Source of the DNA: Bostrychus sinensis
Taxonomy: Eukaryota > Chordata > Actinopteri > Gobiiformes > Eleotridae
NCBI GenBank assembly: GCA_020698575.1
Contig: CM036243.1
Coordinates: 15,677,903 to 15,741,902, forward strand
Length of the DNA: 64,000 bases
Direction: 5' to 3'
Every line of letters begins with the position of its first letter. Position 1 is the first letter of the stretch. Shown piece by piece: positions 23,067-33,568 of the stretch. The notes beneath the pieces were generated by a model. That model did no database searches. It saw only the letters and a program-made list of their open reading frames with translations, and was not told where the DNA came from. Position numbers and translations under genes: made by a program.

Positions 23067-24200
23067 CTGTCTGCTGATGTGAGTTTCCTTCTTTTGTCTC
23101 TACATGAATAATAATTGATTTCCATTGCCTTTATGGAATTGTCATTTCTTGTTCATAAATAGGTACATGTCTTTAAGAAGTTCTTACCTCTAATACGGAT
23201 GTATCGTGCTATTGTATGTTATGTTCTTGTCATTTTTGTTGACACTTTTCTTTGTTACTGTCTTCTGTTAACCACCGAAAGCCTTCCACATGATTATGGG
23301 ATGTCACTCTTGGAATACTGTCAGTGGGACCACATTGAGGGATGAAAGTTTTCACTTAAACAATTGCTTTTGTCATTTATCAATGTATACTTAGTTACCT
23401 GCGTGTCATCATCCATTTTTTTTCTGTTGTCCTCTAAGGTACAATATGTAGGCTTTACCTGTGAATGTTAGCAAACAAACTCCAGGCCTTCATGCTTATA
23501 ATGATCTAGTCACCAGTCATATAGTTTTGCTGCTTTTCTTTTTGGAGCTGCGATAGGTTACAAGCTACTCAAGAAAAAATGTCCTTTTCTAAAAGATATT
23601 GTATGATGCCGATGCATTCACAGAAGATTCTTAAGCACCATTAATCTGTAATATAAGGGATTCCCACGATGTGATATTAAAACCCTGCATATTAAATACC
23701 ATTACTTGAATGTTATGGATGACTGAGAATTCTCACAGAAATATGTTTTAGTTATTGTGTTTTGAACAATTGTATAGGTAACTTCATGCTGGATTTCTTC
23801 CACAAATGATATATATATGGTTTATAATGTCATATATAGATTTAAGAATTTTATTGTGAAAAATCATAATAACATTTGTGAGTGGTTTAAACATGTCATG
23901 TAACCGAAGACAAAATACTGTATTAATGGATACCACAGAAACTCAGTCCAAACATAGCTTTTTAAATTTACTTTCTAAATGAATTTACATAAGGTCTTGT
24001 TTTCTTCATTTATCAACAATTATGAGTTTACAAGGGATATTCTGGTTTAAGTTGCACCAATAAAACACAGGTGTAAAGTTTTCAGATATTTTCTTTTTTA
24101 ATATACTGTACTGTATTTATAACAATCAAGCCATCAGAAGATTATTAGTATTGGGAAGTTTTTTTGTAAATAAAGTCTTTAAAAAAACAAAAAACAAAGT
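23067..24200 (+). other. cisd2: CISD2 3' UTR
   Basis: This is noncoding sequence after the CISD2 stop with no downstream exon. Plus-strand AATAAA signals occur at 24059-24064 and 24169-24174. The second is followed by an A-rich stretch, so the transcript probably ends near 24.19 kb, giving a 3' UTR of about 1.1 kb. Confidence 0.55.
24169..24174 (+). terminator. cisd2: CISD2 polyadenylation signal candidate
   Basis: AATAAA lies about 1.1 kb after the stop codon and is the last good signal before the opposing gene. An alternative lies at 24059-24064. Confidence 0.5.
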
Positions 24201-24222
24201 TTGATTTTGTAGTTTAGTTGCA

Positions 24223-24228
24223 TTTATT
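24223..24228 (-). terminator. slc9b2: SLC9B2 polyadenylation signal candidate
   Basis: The minus strand reads AATAAA about 0.73 kb after the SLC9B2 stop. If used, its cleavage site would lie within a few tens of bases of the CISD2 3' end. Confidence 0.35.
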
Positions 24229-24954
24229 GTGTTGCTGGTAAAAAACTATAATTAGTATGAAATAGTTAGCTACAAAAACATTGATAACAAATTCAAAATC
24301 TCAAATTACACTGCATACCGTTGTAGAAAAAATAAATAAAAAACACAATTTAAGTCTATTGATGATACTTAATGTTCGTAAACTCTAAACAATAACAATC
24401 ATTGCTGAGCAGTGGCGCCAAATGGTACAACAACTGAAATGTGATTCTAGCAGCATTGTATATGAACCATTTGTTCATCTCCTGAGTTTAAGTTTTGCAT
24501 TTCTAGAGTCACACCTAATCCATAATCTTCTCAGAAATTTTATAAACACATTGTGCAGTAAGCTAAAAATTAAATGTCAACTGTATTGTCTAGTGTCAAT
24601 AAAAAAGTTAGGTAAGAAACTGCTTATTGCAGTCAGAAGCTCTACATTATGTATGATGCTAATAGCTGGTTCAGTGAGGTACAAAATGTAAACCATTATG
24701 TTGCCCCAGCCAGAATCTGAATATAACTTTACCTGATACATAAAAAACCTCTTGTATGCTGATCATGTAGTAAAGATACAATGACAGACATTTGTTTGCA
24801 GCCTGTGGCCCGGAAAACACCAAGGCCTATAAATAAACACTGATGGGCAGCAAATACACATATAGGGCCGCTGTGTGGCAGGAAGAAAGCGCAAGTGTTC
24901 ATGTTGTACAAATACACTGCAAGTCTTTCTGTTGCTGTATGATGTTAATTTATG

Positions 24955-25016
24955 TCACAGCGTGCTTTCATATGTAACTGGAGTCTCCTCTTCATCATCA
25001 CCTCCCGCTGCTGTAC
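24955..25016 (-). CDS. slc9b2: SLC9B2 exon 12 (C-terminus)
   Basis: This exon encodes an acidic tail (GGDDEEETPVTYESTL) and a TGA stop. The acceptor is 'tttctag', and phase 1 entry fits either exon 11 donor. Confidence 0.8.
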
Positions 25017-28000
25017 CTAGAAATAGAAAGAAGAAGTTAGGCACATTTCGTTTTGTGTGTGATAAATGCACAATATGTACAAGTGTAGAGGTACTGTTGT
25101 ATAAAAGGGCACACACAGCTCTGCTAAAACTATGCAAAACTATGCAATACAAATACACACAACATGTGTAAAGCAAGCAACATTGTTCTTCATCTATAAT
25201 ATGGGATGTTGAGCTATATTGTTGAATGTTTGTAATATTTACCTAGAAAAAAGGCTGATAAATTGGATTTGACTCGCTCACCACAGGCAGAGTTCTTAGG
25301 TTTCTGTAGAAGGCGAGGTCCAGACAGTCCAATAATAAGAGCTCCTACAGGAGCTGTGAAAAGTATGGCCAGTACAGCCACAGTCAGTACATCCATACCA
25401 TACTTCTGCAATTCCATATCCTTCTTTGTCCTGGCCATATCTAAAGCTGTAGAGCCAATGGCTGCCTGTTAAAAACAACAGTCTTCAAGTTTTAAACCAA
25501 CCCTTACAAAAAAAATAAAAAATTATCCATGTTGTGCCATACCTGCACTGTGGCTTTGGGCATCCATGCTAGGGCAATAAAAAGTTTTTCTTTCAAGTTA
25601 AAGCCAGCACACAGCACACACACAAAAGTGAACAGAACTCGAACCAGCAAGGCAATAAACAGAGATGCTATACCCAGACCTAAAACACACACAAAAGAAT
25701 GTATGGTGTTACATTTATGTACAATGACTTTATCCAGGTGAATATTTTGTCTGCACAGATGTAAAGTAAATAGATGCATTGAGATTCTTGTTTGATCATG
25801 CAAATACACTTATTTACATCCACTGTGACATCTGAACGTTTCTCTTTGTTAAGAGCGGTCCACCTGCATCTTTACATACTGTCACATACCTATGCTTATT
25901 GTATACTCACCTACTGAGTGTCCCTCCAACTCTGAGATCCGTATTTCTGCTCCTATCAGTCCAAACAGTAGAGGCTGAAAGACATCCCATGCCCAACTGA
26001 CAACTTCCTCCACACGAGCCTGATTACACATGCACACATTGTTAGTTGCTAGTGGCAGAATCTACTGCAACATTAAATGTACTTCACAGGTCTTTATGTT
26101 TACACTGTTGTAATGTCACTGTATCTTTTCAGTATTTACTGCAGATAGTGCATACATCACCTTCCCTGCCCCCCAGCCAATGCCTGCAAGGAATGCTAAC
26201 ACAAGTGTGCAGAGACCTCCAGAGCCCGGAAAACCAGCCACAGCACTGCCGAACACAGTGAAAATAGACAGTCCCAGCACCAGAAATGACCTCTTCATCA
26301 CCAAGTGTTTCTAGGCAACACAGAAATGAACAAAAGTAGACACACATATAACAAACAAAAGTAAATTACAAATTTACATTTCTAAATATATTTGAATATT
26401 TGAATAGAAATACTGTGCCAGGGGTGTGCTACTTAGTCAAACATGGTGATATTTCAACAGTGTTTGTAGTTGATATGGTTAGTCAACAATAGTCAAACAG
26501 GTTCTTATCAGCAAAGCTCAAGGGCTTACTTACCTGATCAACACTAGGGAAATACTGGATGAGGAACCCAAGAAGAATACCAGCAACTGTACCACCAGCC
26601 ACCTCCAATACGCCTCTCAACAGGTTGTACCAAGTGGAGCCTAGAGGAAATAGCAGCACAAACACAACTGTCCAAGTGAGTTCAAAAGAGTATACATTTT
26701 TGTAAGCTGACAAAACCCTCTTCACAGTGACCATCAGAAAATACAGTTTACAGATATATTCTGGCACAATCACTGCATCAGTAAGTACCAAGAACAAATG
26801 AAGACACTCCCCTGCAGAAGGTTCACTATGAACACTGTGAATCAGTGTTCACTTGTGGCATTTATCCATAGACCTGATGAACACAGTTTACCTGTGGCAA
26901 AAGCCATGCCCAAGCATGTTGTGAAGCCGGTGATGGCAAGAATGTCATCAAAACTGCCAGCGGCCATTAGCAATGTGGGAATGCCCTGTTCCACACCATA
27001 GCCTTCCTTCTGCAGCAGCAGCATGGAGGGGACCACCACAGCAGGAGACACAGCACCCAGCACAAAGCTACAAAGTGAGGTAGAACTTTGAGTTTGTAAC
27101 TCTTTCAAAATATTATTCTATTTAACATCACTACATCCACCACAATAGACACCACAAAGAAATTAGGTGTGTTTAACTTACCCAAGGATGAAACCCCAAA
27201 CCCAGGGCAGACCCATGAGGAAGTGAGAAACCAGAGCTATGGTGCAAGCCTCAATCGTGCAGGGACCAACTGACACTCTTAGACAAACAGACTTTAATTT
27301 CTTTAACGCCTTTGAGAAACCAAAATAATACAAAAAGTTAAAGGCTAGTGAATGACAACTTGAATACAACATAAATTCCATAATTGTATATTTCTTTGTA
27401 CTCCATAATTCTATAACATTCCTTAAAGTTATTTACCGATGGATCTAGTCCAAGACCAGCTCTGGCCAGAATCACAGCTAGGGCAATGTTCCTGAGGGCA
27501 GCAGACCATTTGTAGTCAACATACACTCCTTTTGTTACAACTGGAATGTTTCTTAGCAAGAAGCCCATCAGCAACATACCTGCAACACAGTAAACGGGGT
27601 GGGAGAAGAAATGTGTTCCTTTTTACTGAGATACTCGATATTCTAGAGGTTCGCCTTTCACAGGGGCCCACATGAGTTGTTTGTTTTATTTGCCTATAAA
27701 GCAGCAGAGGTGTCTCAGTAAGACATATTAGATGCCAACCCTCAGTATGGGACTGAGAACTGAAGAGAAGATGGAGCTAGTGCAGCTGTTCATATCACCT
27801 AAACCGTTCAATCTCTCTATATATAATATCTATCTCTCTATATCTCTATATCCATCTATATATATCTCTATCTATATATCTATGCATACAGATATAAATA
27901 AAATAAACTGAATAACTAGGAGGTTAAACTTTAAAAGAACCTTTGATGAATATTCTTGAAATTAGGAGTGGTTTACTTCCTGGAGTTTTATCTTTATAGG

Positions 28001-28912
28001 TATACAGTCATGACTTGTCTTTTCTAAAACAACATTGTAAAAGCAGCCTTCATTTGCTAAGTATAGCGACACAAGGTATTTGTCCCACTGTGCTATTTCC
28101 CTTTTGAAAAATCACTTAAGATTACATAATATAATAATTTTATTAGCATTTTTTTTCTTTCTCATTCTTACCAAGTAGTGGTGGGAATGGTGGGAGACCT
28201 GGCAGGCGTATAAGTTCAACTAATTTGCCACCAATTAGCGCACAGAGGAAGATGATAGTAATCCCAAACAGGTTTCCTCCTGGAAGACATTCTTCCTCGG
28301 TGATAGACCAGACGACTCCAAAGAGAACAGCTGCCAAAAGTACTACAAAGAACAAACAAAACTGACCTTACTGACATTATACTTTTGCTGAGAATATTCT
28401 GAGAATATCACTGATGACATTAAATAATGTACACATATTATTCAAGTAAATATGCAGAAAGTTAACCTTTGGTAACAAGCGATGCCCAGAGGCCACTTGG
28501 TGGACAGGGGCAAAATCTGTGAAGCAGGGGGCAGCAGACCACTGGTGGGTCTGTGTTTGTACCAGCATCAACCACTGGGTTACGGGGAATAAAATATGTG
28601 GTCTCCTCTGTGACATTTGGACTTGAGGAGCGTCGTACCACCACCTGGATCTGATTCACATTCAAATGCTGCAAAGAATAATCAAGACTAAATCAATGAA
28701 TGAATGAATGACACTTGGCAGTGAGGTAGTATAATGTTCAGGTTACAGCAATATTTAGATAACATATAAACTATATACAGTACCTCCACATGGTTGGCTG
28801 CAGAAGCAAGTTTCTCCAGCAGAGGGCTGGGTGCAGGACTGGGAGCCGGACTACGAGCTGGACTGGGTGGTGCAGGCTCTGGGCTAGGGGGTTTAGCCTG
28901 GGACTCCTCCAT
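24955..28912 (-). CDS. slc9b2: Sodium/hydrogen exchanger 9B2 (NHA2-type antiporter)
   Basis: This is a member of the CPA2 cation/proton antiporter family, a multi-pass membrane protein that exchanges Na+ or Li+ for H+. Twelve coding exons (right to left: 28784-28912, 28467-28668, 28172-28342, 27437-27579, 27182-27309, 26892-27067, 26534-26640, 26161-26310, 25911-26019, 25543-25679, 25243-25465, 24955-25016) join in phase to 578 residues, against about 537 for human SLC9B2. The ion-binding Asp pair is present at 298-299 in AGSFDDILAITG. ECLPGGNLFG, RAGLGLD and FPGSGGLCTL are typical of the subfamily. The N-terminus is a proline-rich low-complexity region absent from human. Exon 11 has two in-phase donors. 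Only one SLC9B gene is seen where human has SLC9B1 and SLC9B2; I chose the B2 name by similarity. Confidence 0.93.
25243..25465 (-). CDS. slc9b2: SLC9B2 exon 11
   Basis: This exon encodes the last transmembrane segments, including YGMDVLTVAVLAILFTAPVG and GLSGPRLLQK. Two donors leave the same phase: 'gtaaat' (exon end 25243) and 'gtgagc' (exon end 25282). The second is the better match to consensus and would remove 13 residues of the tail. Confidence 0.88.
25543..25679 (-). CDS. slc9b2: SLC9B2 exon 10
   Basis: This exon encodes a transmembrane segment (LFIALLVRVLFTFVCVLC), then AGFNLKEKLFIALAWMPKAT, which is strongly conserved in NHA2 proteins. It exits in phase 0 with a 'gtatgg' donor. Confidence 0.93.
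25911..26019 (-). CDS. slc9b2: SLC9B2 exon 9
   Basis: This exon encodes WAWDVFQPLLFGLIGAEI, a conserved transmembrane segment, and a short loop. It exits in phase 1 with a 'gtgagt' donor. Confidence 0.93.
26161..26310 (-). CDS. slc9b2: SLC9B2 exon 8
   Basis: This 50-codon exon, in phase 0 at both ends, includes KRSFLVLGLSIFTVFGSA and GFPGSGGLCTLVLAFLAGIG, two transmembrane segments. Confidence 0.93.
26534..26640 (-). CDS. slc9b2: SLC9B2 exon 7
   Basis: This exon encodes NLLRGVLEVAGGTVAGILLG and FLIQYFPSVDQ. It completes a split Gly codon and exits in phase 0 with a 'gtaagt' donor. Confidence 0.93.
26892..27067 (-). CDS. slc9b2: SLC9B2 exon 6 (Asp-Asp ion-binding motif)
   Basis: This exon holds FVLGAVSPAVVVPSMLLLQ and LLMAAGSFDDILAITGF. 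The adjacent aspartates at about 298-299 are the cation and proton site in this family. Confidence 0.95.
27182..27309 (-). CDS. slc9b2: SLC9B2 exon 5
   Basis: This exon encodes ALKKLKSVCLRVSVGPCTIE and HFLMGLPWVWGFILG. It exits in phase 2, and exon 6 supplies the last base of the Gly codon. Confidence 0.93.
27437..27579 (-). CDS. slc9b2: SLC9B2 exon 4
   Basis: This exon encodes GMLLMGFLLRNIPVV and ALRNIALAVILARAGLGLD, with the family-typical RAGLGLD. It exits in phase 0. Confidence 0.93.
27805..27895. repeat. TATC/TA-rich microsatellite
   Basis: This is an imperfect run of ctat, tatc and ta units in an SLC9B2 intron, likely to vary in length between individuals. Confidence 0.85.
28172..28342 (-). 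CDS. slc9b2: SLC9B2 exon 3
   Basis: This exon encodes VLLAAVLFGVVWSITEEECL and PGGNLFGITIIFLCALIGGK, two transmembrane segments around the conserved ECLPGGNLFG. Confidence 0.93.
28467..28668 (-). CDS. slc9b2: SLC9B2 exon 2
   Basis: This exon encodes the cytoplasmic N-terminal region up to PCPPSGLWASLVTKG, which aligns with the CPPHG segment I recall from human NHA2. It enters in phase 0 and exits in phase 1. Confidence 0.88.
28784..28912 (-). CDS. slc9b2: SLC9B2 exon 1 (coding start, proline-rich)
   Basis: The ATG at 28912-28910 has a good context (gccATGG). The 43 codons include a low-complexity tract of Pro, Ala and Ser with repeated PAPSP units at about residues 22-30. The exon ends NHVE before a 'gtactg' donor, and NHV is also seen at this point in human. 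Confidence 0.82.
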
Positions 28913-30370
28913 GGCAATTAGCTACAATATTTCTGATCCACTCACTTTTCTAGCACGGTACATGAAGCCAGTGGGTGGGGTTGGCCATGGATGGGCTGTT
29001 ACTTCAGTTTTATGTCCTGTGTTGACCTTAGGCTTCCATTTGTACAGCGGACCTTATCAGTGGAAAGATATTGTTTACTTTACAGTGAATACTATTGGTT
29101 CAGATATGGAAATAGAAATAGATATATCTATTTTAGACCGTAAAATACAGAGAAAGGTAACAGTTTAACATAGCAACTACATACAAACTACTAATTGTAA
29201 GGATTTTTTTCATGCTTTTATTTTTCTTTAATTCCTCTACCTTAAATACACTTATTGCTACAAACCAGCGAAACAACACCAAGCGTTACTACAATGTTTT
29301 GACAGTGGCTTATGGCAACAGCCGTTGGTTAATCCAATTGTGAACAGACCACACTAATCAATGCTGACAGCTCAGCCATATGGCACGTCTTGCTAACGTT
29401 AGCTCACGTAAGTGAGTTAAAATAGATGTTAATGACAAGTAAGGCTAAATTTCCGCATTTGATGAATGAACATATTCTGCAAGTCGCTAGAACCACACAG
29501 ACTCAAATAATGGGACTGAGTTGCCATCAGTAACCATCATTTCAGTGTAGCAGGTGTAGCATAATAAACAGTAGCTCGTTAGTAGCACTAGTTAGCCGCT
29601 TTAAAGGAAGTCCATGCCTGGAATTACTAACCCAGACTAAGACCAACTAAAAGGAGCACATAGTAATAAAAGGTAACGATAATTGTATTGTATTGTATTG
29701 TAATAATTATATTGTATTTTAGACTGTTTTTAAACATGAACGCCCATTTTCACGCCAAAACTATGTGTCAACATTGACTACTGTCAAAGCAATGCAGCGT
29801 TATTAACAATTAGCTAAGAAACAAGAGCACATTTCATTAACTAACGTTACTTAACCCTAGGCTTAATATCGATGGTCACTGCGATTTTAAGCCCTAGCTG
29901 CCTTCTACCATCAGATCAGTAATTCTCACTTCTTTGAAAAGCCGGTATATTAGCTTTGTGCTAGCATTTTGAGAGCACCCGTTTTTGTCAAACAAAAATA
30001 ACTTCAGAAAGCTCACCTCATACCTTGAACATTGCCGCAAGCTAGCGTCAGATTGTCGGTCGCAACTTCCCCATCTGAGTAGTGGCAGATAACCTTCACC
30101 AGCTGGGCAATGGGAATAAGACGGATTAGTGATGGCCAAGCATACAACGCCAACAAGTGTTTGTTTGTATGGGGGGGCAGCATGTGTTTACTTACTCAGA
30201 CATTTTTGACAAGTATATAAAGTATAATGAATGATGTAAATAAATAATAGTTTATAATCATTTGTCGTTAATGTAGTTGTACAATGGCACAATAAAAAAT
30301 ACAATAACTTTTCAAAATGTGTTTTTTATTTCAGTATCCTCAAATGGACAGACAAAACAACGGGGATTTC
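28913..30370. other. SLC9B2 upstream / BDH2 downstream interval
   Basis: This is noncoding sequence between the two minus-strand genes. A strong minus-strand donor (gtgagc at 30016-30011) ends a possible noncoding first exon of SLC9B2 at about 30017-30120. A minus-strand AATAAA at 30330-30325, about 40 bases after the BDH2 stop, is a candidate BDH2 polyadenylation signal. An ATTGT repeat lies near 29.69 kb. Nothing else is recognised. Confidence 0.4.
30325..30330 (-). terminator. bdh2: BDH2 polyadenylation signal candidate
   Basis: The minus strand reads AATAAA about 40 bases downstream of the BDH2 stop codon, which would give a very short 3' UTR. Later signals may also be used. Confidence 0.4.
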
Positions 30371-30424
30371 CTAAAGTCTCCATCCTCCATCGATGATTTG
30401 TTCAGTTCCCGTCACATAGGCAGA
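30371..30424 (-). CDS. bdh2: BDH2 exon 9
   Basis: This exon encodes residues 229-245, SAYVTGTEQIIDGGWRL, and a TAG stop. The acceptor is 'gttacag'. Confidence 0.95.
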   Translation of the reverse strand, partial: SAYVTGTEQIIDGGWRL

Positions 30425-33400
30425 CTGTAACATAGCCATGACAAATGAGTTTTAATAAAGTTTGCATGTAGGTTATTTATAAAACACCTAAGCTTACAAT
30501 CTTAGTATTTATCTGTTTGGACTTAGTACCCTATAGTAGTCTGTACAAGATCATTTAAGGCCAGGGTGTTTTTTTTTTCAGTTGTTTAGTGCAATAGTAT
30601 TATGTTGTTTCTGCTTATGTTCTGTCTTACTATGCTTGTTAAAAATATCTGGTATCAAATTAAGAAAAAGAATATAACATCATAAGTGACAATTAGTTGC
30701 TGATGATACATACCTACTAAAAGCAATAATGTATCATCTCACCTCATCTGAAGCCAGGTAGACACACAAGTATGCAACCTCTTCAGCTGTGCACATTCTG
30801 CCAGTTTTTTGCCTAGCCATAAAGTCTTTGAAAGCCTACAAATAAATAAGTATTAGATACTTATTAATATAATTTCAATTACAGATTGATTAAGTGGTAC
30901 TTAAAGACATATTTTACACATTATAGGCCATCAGTACCTGTTCAGGGTCAGGTTGAGCCTGGATCCTTTCCCTCAGTGATGGAGTGTCAACAGTACCTAA
31001 GCAATGATTAGAAATGTAGTCTTCACATTGTTGTTATCTGAAATGCGTATGTTCTATACAAATTTCAAGAATGGTTCATAAAAAAAAGTTTTGTAGTGGT
31101 ATGTTTTACACCTACCAGGACACACACAATTGCAGCGTATGCCTTGCTCAATAAAGTCTGCAGCTATAGACTTGGTAAGACCAATAACTGCCGCCTTGGA
31201 GGTACTATAGACACACCGGTTAACAACACCTGTGCGGAGGAAACATATGTCAGTCACACATAGACACACAGTGCAGTTATCTGAGATAAGAGGATTACAA
31301 TGGGCATGCTCATACTTTAACGACTTAATGTTGCTTAACCTGGACATATAATTTGCTAAATAATTAGAGTGGAAAACTTCACTTTACAAAAAGCGAGTGA
31401 CCTTTTATGCTTGATGCTACAGATGCCATGTTAATGATGTTTCCCGACTTCCTTTCCAACATCTATAAAAAAGCAAAAATTGTGAATTATAAATCCTGAG
31501 TAAAACATAATTTCATCCAAAATGCATTATTGTAGACTGATTTACACCGATCAGTTTAACAATGATTTTCTCTTAATCATGTTTGTGGGTTGGAATATAG
31601 TAGGTAGTGAACATTTTGGCCTCAAAAGTTGATATGTTATAGGCTGGAAAAATGACCAAGCATAAGGATTTGACAAGACTTTGACAAGGGCCCTGGTCTG
31701 CAGTTACCTATTAAAAGTGGTCTAAGGAAGAAACAGCAGGAAAACGGAGGCGATGCACAAGGGGAGTGAAGGCTGACACCTGTGATTCGATTTAACAGAT
31801 GAGCTAATGTAGCCAAATTGGTAAAGAAGATATTAATGATTCTGATAGTCAAAATATTATGCTGGGTCTGTGTGATTTTCCACTGTGCAAATTTTGTTAG
31901 TTTAAAGCTAAAGCTGGATTAGTATCTGGACAGTCACCAGCCATCATGTCAAAGACTCAAACTAAAACAGCTAATCCCAGGCAGACAAAGGATGGGGACA
32001 AAATAAAAGCATATGTCACTCACAAGGAGTGGTTCATCCTACTTTAGGCATTATGTAAAGTAGTAGGCCTACCTTGGGTAGAAAAGCTTTGCACATGAGA
32101 TACATGCTCCTCACATTCACATTCATGGTGAAGTCCCAGTCAGATTCTTCACATTGCAAAATGGAGCCGTGGAGCACAAATCTGAAACCATAAATCACAT
32201 GAAACACCAATTACAACAATGATCTTCTTAGGTATATCCGTATCTGAGTTAAAAAAATAAATAAATACATTTGTCCTTCACATTAGAAATCCTAAACTAT
32301 GTAGTTGTCGTTTTGTTTTTCTATATATTTTTTATATAATGATGGTAATTATGAAACAAAGTACCCAGCAACATTGAATAATACATCTACATGGTCATGT
32401 TCCTTCGCAAGGGCTTCGACTTGGTCCTTCTTTGTCACATCAACTACCTTGGTCCGTATCCCTGTTGAGAAAATGTTTAGTGTGTAATACAAATAATAGT
32501 TGATAATTCATAATAATTCATTCATGTATTTAATTTTCTTCCTCTTATCGTTTACTGGTTATGGGGACTGAAGCTTTTGCAAGTTGCCATAGGCCTGAGA
32601 GAAGGTATACGCTGGACAATTACCAAGCAAATTTTTTTTTGTACGTTATAATTCAGGTCCACACAAGCCTCCTTTGTGATGACAGCCTTCACTACTCTTA
32701 TACAATATAAATTTTATAAACTGGTCCTTTGTAAATGGTTGAAGATTGTAATAGTAGGCTGTTGGCATGGACAAAAATATGTTAAACTGAAAGAAAACAA
32801 AAACAGCCAAAACCGAAATTGAATACACATAGTGTACTTTGGTTGTCCAGCAGATGGCAACCTTATACCACCATAAATCACAGTACCTGGTATCCCATCC
32901 AGCTCTCTCAGTTTCTCTCCATTGATGTCTGTTGCTGTGACTTGAGCTCCCTCTTTAGCAAAAGCCTATGAGAAAACATTAGTTGATTGTTAAGTGTAAT
33001 AGATTAACTGCAATGACTTTAAATGTTGACTACAGCTACTTTAAAATCTGTAATATTAACTGGTAAAGCTCACATACTGTGCAGACTTTAATATTGTTTT
33101 AATGGAACCAAATGACCTGTGTTATTATGAATTAATCAGTTTGTACTCCTGCACTTGGCATACAATAAACATTCTCTGCAGATATGCATGAATGCACTCA
33201 CAATGAAATCTCTTGGAGAGATTGGTGCTGGTGATGGCCCTATCTTGACAAGGATATGTGTATGACTGAAGTGTTTTTGTTTTTCTTGGAATAAATAGCA
33301 CCAGTGGACTGAGCCCCTCTTGAACCTTTTTAGATCAGGTACAAGCAAAAAAAGCAGAACAACTAAATGTGCTGCAATAAGCTCTATCATATTATAAGTA

Positions 33401-33568
33401 CAGTTTACAGGTATTGGGTGTATGAACACAATTCTTGCTGCTGTTTGCAGAATCCTACTTTAGGAGCTTATTTATTTTATTAAAAAATATGATTACTATT
33501 GCAGAAGCACGTCCAATCCCCTGTGCAGCAGCTGACAACACAATCACTTTCCCATCCAGACGGCCCAT
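30371..33568 (-). CDS. bdh2: Cytosolic 3-hydroxybutyrate dehydrogenase type 2 (DHRS6)
   Basis: BDH2 is an NAD-dependent short-chain dehydrogenase/reductase that acts on (R)-3-hydroxybutyrate and related hydroxy acids, and has been linked to siderophore synthesis and iron homeostasis. Nine coding exons (right to left: 33497-33568, 32887-32965, 32365-32461, 32073-32181, 31402-31462, 31116-31229, 30938-30996, 30743-30835, 30371-30424) join in phase to 245 residues, the human length. The nucleotide-binding AAAQGIG lies at about 13-19 and FNVAG at 79-83. The catalytic Ser133, Tyr147 and Lys151 (YSTSK) are present, as is the C-terminal IIDGGWRL. A noncoding first exon is likely at about 34075-34190. 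No defect was seen. Confidence 0.97.
30743..30835 (-). CDS. bdh2: BDH2 exon 8
   Basis: This 31-codon exon encodes residues 198-228, including FMARQKTGRMCTAEEVAYL and the ASDE end, in phase 0 at both ends. Confidence 0.95.
30938..30996 (-). CDS. bdh2: BDH2 exon 7
   Basis: This exon encodes TVDTPSLRERIQAQPDPEQ, the substrate loop that follows the CPG motif. It completes a split Gly codon and ends in phase 0. Confidence 0.94.
31116..31229 (-). CDS. bdh2: BDH2 exon 6 (catalytic YxxxK)
   Basis: This exon encodes residues 140-177 with catalytic Tyr147 and Lys151 in YSTSKAAV, followed by GIRCNCVCP. The donor is 'gtaggt'. Confidence 0.96.
31402..31462 (-). CDS. bdh2: BDH2 exon 5
   Basis: This exon encodes residues 120-139, MLERKSGNIINMASVASSIK, including catalytic Ser133. 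The donor 'gtcact' is weak, but phase and sequence support it. Confidence 0.93.
32073..32181 (-). CDS. bdh2: BDH2 exon 4
   Basis: This exon encodes residues 83-119, including FVLHGSILQCEESDWDF and MNVNVRSMYLMCKAFLPK. The Asn of NVNVRS is the structural Asn of the family. Confidence 0.95.
32365..32461 (-). CDS. bdh2: BDH2 exon 3
   Basis: This exon encodes VVDVTKKDQVEALAKEHD and VDVLFNVAG. It ends in phase 2 and exon 4 completes the Gly codon. Confidence 0.94.
32530..32622 (-). repeat. Degraded RTE-type LINE 3' fragment, antisense
   Basis: The reverse complement reads like the end of the common fish RTE-type repeat (a 'ccagcgtataccttctctc' region, then 'cgataagaggaagaaaat'). It is much decayed and lies in the BDH2 intron between exons 2 and 3. 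Confidence 0.5.
32887..32965 (-). CDS. bdh2: BDH2 exon 2
   Basis: This exon encodes residues 25-50, AFAKEGAQVTATDING and EKLRELDGIP, with the Asp of TDIN that selects NAD. It ends one base into a Gly codon. Confidence 0.95.
33497..33568 (-). CDS. bdh2: BDH2 coding exon 1
   Basis: This is the coding part of an exon running to 33584. The ATG at 33568-33566 lies in a good context (gcaccATGG). It encodes MGRLDGKVIVLSAAAQGIG, the dinucleotide-binding turn. A clear acceptor (cttcacag) just upstream shows that a noncoding exon precedes it. Confidence 0.95.

Noticed and set aside
24422..24691. An 89-codon plus-strand open frame between CISD2 and SLC9B2
   Set aside because: It lies in the likely 3' UTR of SLC9B2, has no family match, and has no splice context.
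28794..29168. A 124-codon plus-strand open frame rich in Gly/Ala/Leu
   Set aside because: It is the antisense of the Pro-rich first coding exon of SLC9B2 and continues into noncoding DNA.
29894..30139. An 81-codon minus-strand frame upstream of SLC9B2
   Set aside because: It contains strong splice donors and no family features. A noncoding first exon is a better explanation.
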